64,000 nt of DNA from JBNKVT01 sp050299335 (GTDB lineage Bacteria > Pseudomonadota > Alphaproteobacteria > Rhodobacterales > Rhodobacteraceae). The notes below the pieces were generated by a model. It saw only the letters and a program-made list of their open reading frames with translations. It did not search any database and was not told the DNA's origin. Position 1 is the stretch's first letter. Every line of letters begins with the position of its first letter. The DNA lies in contig JBNKVT010000010.1 in assembly GCA_050299335.1 (NCBI GenBank), positions 89,060 through 153,059 of the forward strand, written 5' to 3'. The translations under genes and the position numbers were made by a program. Shown here one piece after another: positions 60,038-64,000 of the stretch.

Positions 60038-60534
60038 ATGAACCTGATTGATCCGCGCAACCACGCACGGCTGGCCGATTTCCTGATCGAGGCCGCCGCC
60101 GCTAGACCGGCCCATCCGGCCCTTGTCGTGCCCGGCGAGACAACGACCTTTGCGGCACTTCTGTCCGAGGCCCGCGCCCTCGCCCGTCACCTGGCCGATC
60201 ACGGCGCAAGCCCCGGCACACGGGTCTTCATCACCATGGCCAACAGCCCCGCCTTCGCCATCGCCTTCTGGGCGGTGCAGCTGGCCGGGGCGACGGCGGT
60301 GCCCGTCAACCCCGCCACCCCACGCGACAAGCTGGCCTGGATGATAAGCGACGCCGACCCGGTGGCGGTCCTCGCCGATCCCGGCATCGACATCCCATCC
60401 GGCCCCGCCGTGATCCGCCCCGCCCCCGACGACCGCCCCTTCGCCCATTGCACCGGCAAGGCCACGCTGCCCGACAGCGCCAAGCCCGACGATCTGGCCG
60501 CGATCATCAATACCTCGGGCTCCACCGGCAATCC
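60038..60534 (+). pseudogene. AMP-forming acyl/aryl-CoA ligase, truncated by transposon
   Basis: Starts at an ATG with GGAGGGGGGAG directly upstream and reads as the N-terminal ~166 residues of an ANL-superfamily adenylating enzyme (LADFLIEAAAARPAHPALVV, ARHLADHGASPGTRV, FWAVQLAGATAVPVNPATP). It reaches the phosphate-loop motif NTSGSTGNP, and at that point the Tn3-family left end interrupts it. Translation would run seven codons into the transposon to a stop at 60557-60559. The remaining ~350 residues, including the adenylate core and C-terminal lid, are not found beyond the right end. Non-functional. Confidence 0.85.
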
Positions 60535-60572
60535 GGGGTCTGCTGCCAGACGGTGCTAAATCCTACGCTAAG
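60535..60572 (+). repeat. Tn3-family left inverted repeat (38 bp)
   Basis: Begins GGGGTCTGCTGCCAGACG and ends CTACGCTAAG. It matches the right repeat at 37 of 38 positions (A versus G at position 14). Confidence 0.9.
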
Positions 60573-61179
60573 CCGATAGAACGCGCTTCCCGTGATCTCT
60601 GAGGTTTCCGTTGGCGTCGACATAGCGATAGAGCGTCACGGGTTTGACGCCAAGCTCGGCGGCGAGGGCCGAAACCGAAGTATCCCGTTTTGCCATGGCA
60701 GCCTGGACCAAGCGGACCTGAGCCTTGGTCAGCGCGAACTTCCGGCCACCCTTCCGACCACGCGCTCGAGCGGCGACAAGGCCAGCCATGGTGCGTTCCC
60801 GGATCAGGTCGCGTTCAAACTCGGCCAGCGTTGCGAAGATGCCGAATATCATTCGACCCGCTGAAGTGGTGGTGTCGATTTCAGCGCCGTGACCGGTGAG
60901 AACGCGCAGACCGATGCCGCGATCGGACAGGTCACGCACGGTGTTGACCAGGTGGGTCAGCGTGCGCCCGAGCCTGTCCAGTTTCCAGATAACGAGAACA
61001 TCACCTTCCCGCAACGACCGCAGGCAGGCCTCCAGACCTGGGCGATCCTCACGCGCACCCGAGGCCTAGTCTGCATAGATGTGGTCAGGGGCAACCCCGG
61101 CGCCGGCAAGTGCATCGCGTTGAAGGTCCAGCGACTGTGTTCCGTCGGCCTTTGAGATACGGGCATAGCCGATCAGCAT
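60568..61179 (-). pseudogene. tnpR: Tn3-family serine resolvase with amber stop
   Basis: Reads from ATG at 61179 as MLIGYARISKADGTQSLDLQ with the catalytic serine in ARIS at position 9. Codon 38 is TAG (61066-61068) and the frame then continues uninterrupted (ASGAREDRPGLEACLRSL, then LVIWKLDRLGRT, FERDLIRERT and a C-terminal Hin-type HTH) to 60568. Total 203 codons, normal for the family. A downstream TTG could start a 148-residue product, but that lacks the catalytic serine. Single-base loss of function, probably from CAG or similar. Confidence 0.88.
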
Positions 61180-61299
61180 GTTTCACAAATGAACGTTTGA
61201 GAAATTACCGTGTTGAGGGCGCTTTCACGGACGATACTTGCCTCTTATCCCATAACAAAATCAAGAATACCCAAACCATTCCTGGAAAGCAAAAGACAC

Positions 61300-63776
61300 A
61301 TGGCGCATCGCACCATCCTGAATGACCGTCAGCGGGCGGCATTGTTCGACCTGCCGACCGATGAAGCGTCGATGCTGCATCACTACACGCTGTCGGATGA
61401 CGATCTGGAAACCATCCGCGCCCGTCGCCGTCCGCACAACCGCTTCGGTTTTGCCTTGCAACTCTGCGCATTGCGATATCCCGGGCGTCTGTTGGGGGCC
61501 GGCGAGGTGATGCCTTTGGCGGTCACCCGCTTCATCGCTGCACAACTTGGCCTGAAACCTGACGATCTGGCCGGGTATGCGACCCGAGAGGAGACCCGGC
61601 ATGATCATCTGGCAGCCTTGCGTACGGTCTATGGCTACAAGATGTTTACGGCCGAGGGTCGCGCGACCTGAAAGCCTGGCTGGCGAGTAAGGCCGAAACC
61701 GCCCGGTCGAACGAGGATCTGGCGCGACGCTTCGTCGAGCAATGCCGGGCGACCCGGACCATTCTGCCCGGCGTCACGATCATCGAGCGCCTTTGCGCGG
61801 ATGCGCTGGTTGCCGCAGAGCGACGGATCGAGTCGCGGATTTCCAGCCGCCTGAGCGATGTCATAGCCGCGCGCCTCGACGCCTTGCTGACGGAAGATGC
61901 GGGCGGGTCGGTCACGCGGTTTGTCTGGCTGCGTCAGTTCGAGGTCGGGAAGAACTCGGCTGACATGAATCGTCTCCTGGACCGGCTGGAGTTCCTTCAG
62001 GACCTTGGGTTGGCCGAGACGATTTTGGCTGACGTGCCTCCCCACCGGATTGCGCGCCTGCGCAGGCAGGGTGAACGGTACTTCGCAGGCGATCTGAGGG
62101 ATATTTCCAGAGATCGCCGCCTCGCCATCCTTGCGGTCTGCGCGCTGGAATGGCGCAGCGCCATTGCCGACGCCGTGGTCGAGACCCATGACCGGATCGT
62201 TGGCAAGACATGGCGTGAGGCGAAATCGCGATGTGACGCCCGGACCGAGGACGCCAAATCGGCGCTGAAGGACACCCTGCAATCCTTCGCCACCCTTGGG
62301 GCCGCCCTGCTGGAGGCCTATGACGATCGGGTACCGCTCGAAGAGGCCGTCGGCAATGCCGGAGGCTGGTTAGCCCTCAAGGGGCTGGTGGCCACGGCGG
62401 CACAGCTCACCGACACATTGGCCGCCGATCCGCTGGCGCATGTCGTTCACGGGTATCATCGCTTTCGGCGTTACGCCCCGCGAATGCTGCGGGCGCTCGA
62501 CGTTCATGCCGCGCCCGTGACCGATGCGGTTCCCGAAGAAGCTGACGCGATGGTGCTGGATTTGTACCGGCGTCTGCCGGAAATCAGGATCACGGATCTC
62601 TTGCTGGAGGTAGATGATGAGATCGGGTTTACCGAGGCGTTCACGCACTTGCACACCGGCGTACCCTGCAAAGACAGGATCGGCCTGCTGAATGTGCTGC
62701 TTGCCGAGGGACTGAACCTCGGCCTCAGCAAAATGGCGGGCGCGATCAGCAGCCACGATTTTTTCCAACTCTCGCGCATCTCACGCTGGCATATCGAGGG
62801 CGAAGCACTGTCCAGAGCGTTGGCAATAGTGATCGAAGCTCAGGCCAACCTGCCGATGACCCGATTCTGGGGTGGCGGGCAAACCGCGTCGAGCGACGGC
62901 CAGTTCTTCCCGACAACACGTCAGGGAGAGGCGATGAACCTGATCAACGCCAAATATGGCCGCGAACCCGGGCTGAAGGCCTACACCCATGTCTCCGACC
63001 AGTTTGGTCCGTTCGCCACCCAGACCATCCCGGCCACGGTGAACGAGGCACCCTACATTCTTGACGGTCTGCTGAAGACCGATGCCGGCCAGAAGATCTG
63101 CGAGCAATACGCCGACACAGGCGGCTTCACAGACCATGTATTCGCGGTCACCGCCCTGCTGGGCTTCCAGTTCATTCCGCGCATTCGTGACCTGCCATCC
63201 AAGCGCCTGTACCTCTTCGATCCCGGTGCCTGCCCTAAAGAGCTCAAGGGGCTGACCGGCGGCAAGATCAAGGAGCCTCTCATCACGGCGAACTGGCCCG
63301 ATATCCTGCGCAGCGCGGCCACCATGGCGACCGGGGTCATGCCGCCGAGCCAGTTACTGCGGAAGTTCGCGGCCTACCCGCGCCAGCACGAATTGGCGGA
63401 GGCCCTGCGCGAAATCGGGCGGATAGAACGGACGCTCTTCATCATCGATTGGCTGCTCGATACCGACATGCAGCGTCGCGCCCAGATCGGCCTTAACAAA
63501 GGCGAGGCACACCACGCACTGAAATACGCTCTTCGCATCGGGCGCCAAGGTGAAATCCGGGATCGAACTGCCGAAGGCCAGCACTTCCGCATGGCCGGCC
63601 TCAATCTGCTCGCCGCGATCGTCATCTACTGGAATACCAAGCATCTCGGCCTGGCTGTCGCCAGTCGCCGTCGCGAAGGCCTGGACTGCTCACCCAACCT
63701 CCTGGCGCATATCTCGCCCCTCGGATGGGCACATATCCTGCTCACCGGCGAATACAGGTGGCCAAAATGGGCTTAG
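61300..63776 (+). pseudogene. tnpA: Tn3-family transposase with frameshift and internal deletion
   Basis: DDE transposase starting MAHRTILNDRQRAALFDLPT at 61300. After KMFTAEG the frame is lost: one base appears missing near 61651 (a G in the ACGGCC stretch), because the +2 frame continues as GSRDLKAWLASKA and on to 63776. Catalytic residues survive in ASSDGQFF, HVSDQFGPF and LNKGEAHHAL. Even with the frameshift repaired the protein would be about 825 residues, compared with nearly 1,000 for family members. The shortfall falls around 62515-62535, between HAAPVT and DEADAMVLDLYRR-type sequence, suggesting an in-frame deletion of about 150 codons. Confidence 0.85.
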
Positions 63777-63809
63777 CGTAGGATTTAGCACCGTCCGGCA
63801 GCAGACCCC
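63772..63809 (-). repeat. Tn3-family right inverted repeat (38 bp)
   Basis: Reverse complement of the left repeat with one mismatch. The transposase stop codon (63774-63776) lies inside it. Confidence 0.9.
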
Positions 63810-63952
63810 GAAATGACCGCCTGACTGGCAGAGCTCTCGCTCCTCTCGATCAGGTGGAAATAATACCAGCCGCAGAATTCATTGACTCCTTTTAGGGATT
63901 CCCACTGGGCAGGAAGTCTGACTCTATGGCGTTGAGCAACATGGAGGCGGGA
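63810..63952. other. Right flank of the transposon, no gene seen
   Basis: 140 bp of unassigned DNA. It does not continue the interrupted ligase frame: the first codon after the junction would restore NPK, but the next is a stop and nothing ligase-like follows. Confidence 0.5.
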
Positions 63953-64000
63953 ATGACGGTGAATGTGACGCGTGAAGACCTTGCGGCGCGGGATTTGCGC
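63953..64000 (+). CDS. 5' end of a gene cut by the window edge
   Basis: ATG at 63953 has GGAGG five bases upstream and opens 16 codons (MTVNVTREDLAARDLR) that run off the window. Too short to identify. Confidence 0.5.
   Translation, partial: MTVNVTREDLAARDLR

Larger units (their letters stand above)
60535..63809. mobile_element. Degenerate Tn3-family transposon
   Basis: A 3,275-bp element bounded by 38-bp inverted repeats that start GGGGTCTGCTGCC and end CGCTAAG, typical Tn3-family termini; they differ at one position. It encodes a divergent pair: a serine resolvase (minus) and a transposase (plus), with an A/T-rich res-like gap at 61180-61299. Both genes are broken. No 5-bp target duplication is present: the flanks are AATCC (60530-60534) and GAAAT (63810-63814). 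No passenger genes are carried. Confidence 0.9.

Noticed and set aside
63810..63822. Continuation of the AMP ligase after the transposon
   Set aside because: Joining the flanks restores NPK but the next codon is a stop and the following DNA has no ligase-like sequence; the match of three bases is probably chance.

Overview
The window is high-GC DNA (roughly two thirds G+C by eye) from an alphaproteobacterium, most likely a member of the Rhodobacteraceae. Supporting signs are the gene order mdh - sucC - sucD - sucA - sucB - lpd on one strand, a MipZ division-site ATPase, an NnrU/DUF1737 gene pair, a cysteine-free ribosomal protein L31, a perfect alphaproteobacterial LexA box (GTTC-N7-GTTC), a leaderless-looking promoter and gene-end palindromes. 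No rRNA, tRNA or CRISPR array was seen.

Layout. 0-12.5 kb (minus strand): TCA-cycle operon for 2-oxoglutarate dehydrogenase, succinyl-CoA synthetase and malate dehydrogenase, with a glycosyltransferase-like gene, two small membrane proteins, a lipoprotein and an L,D-transpeptidase interspersed. 12.6-24.9 kb: a TauE/SafE exporter, NnrU, ribonuclease R, an AbrB-type permease, an arylformamidase-like hydrolase, an FG-GAP protein, a ferredoxin, an SOS-promoter-driven OB-fold gene related to the DnaE2 C-terminus, pyrF and hom. A 400-bp non-coding repeat occurs in inverted orientation on both sides of the 15.7-20.6 kb genes. 25-31.5 kb: a coxSLM-type molybdenum hydroxylase (form II signature), divergent from an ArsR/SRPBCC pair, then AroE-like and folate genes. 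31.7-44.8 kb: housekeeping and regulatory genes (beta-hydroxyacid dehydrogenase, ROK and LacI regulators, hotdog dehydratase, ispZ, ftsY, rpmE, mipZ, dusA).

45.4-58.9 kb is accessory: eleven minus-strand genes, most overlapping by 1-4 bases, plus two upstream genes. Three consecutive genes look like the Campylobacter MeOPN phosphoramidate enzymes: L-glutamine kinase (Cj1418), gamma-glutamyl-CDP-amidate hydrolase (Cj1417) and CTP:phosphoglutamine cytidylyltransferase (Cj1416). They lie in one operon with a LysE exporter, a CDP-alcohol phosphotransferase, an SGNH-like protein, a 30-residue peptide, a double-domain haem-oxygenase-like diiron protein, a NodU/TobZ carbamoyltransferase, a small membrane protein and a class-III aminotransferase. 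Just upstream are a DapA-family enzyme and a second LysE exporter. I read this as a biosynthetic gene cluster for an exported, amino-acid-like, phosphoramidate-containing small molecule. The phosphoramidate assignment is by family resemblance; the product is inference.

59-64 kb: a phosphopantetheinyl transferase and an AMP-forming ligase cut after its Gly/Ser-rich loop by a 3.3-kb Tn3-family transposon. The transposon keeps both 38-bp ends but is genetically dead: amber stop in the resolvase, and a frameshift plus an apparent internal deletion in the transposase. The window ends 16 codons into a new gene.
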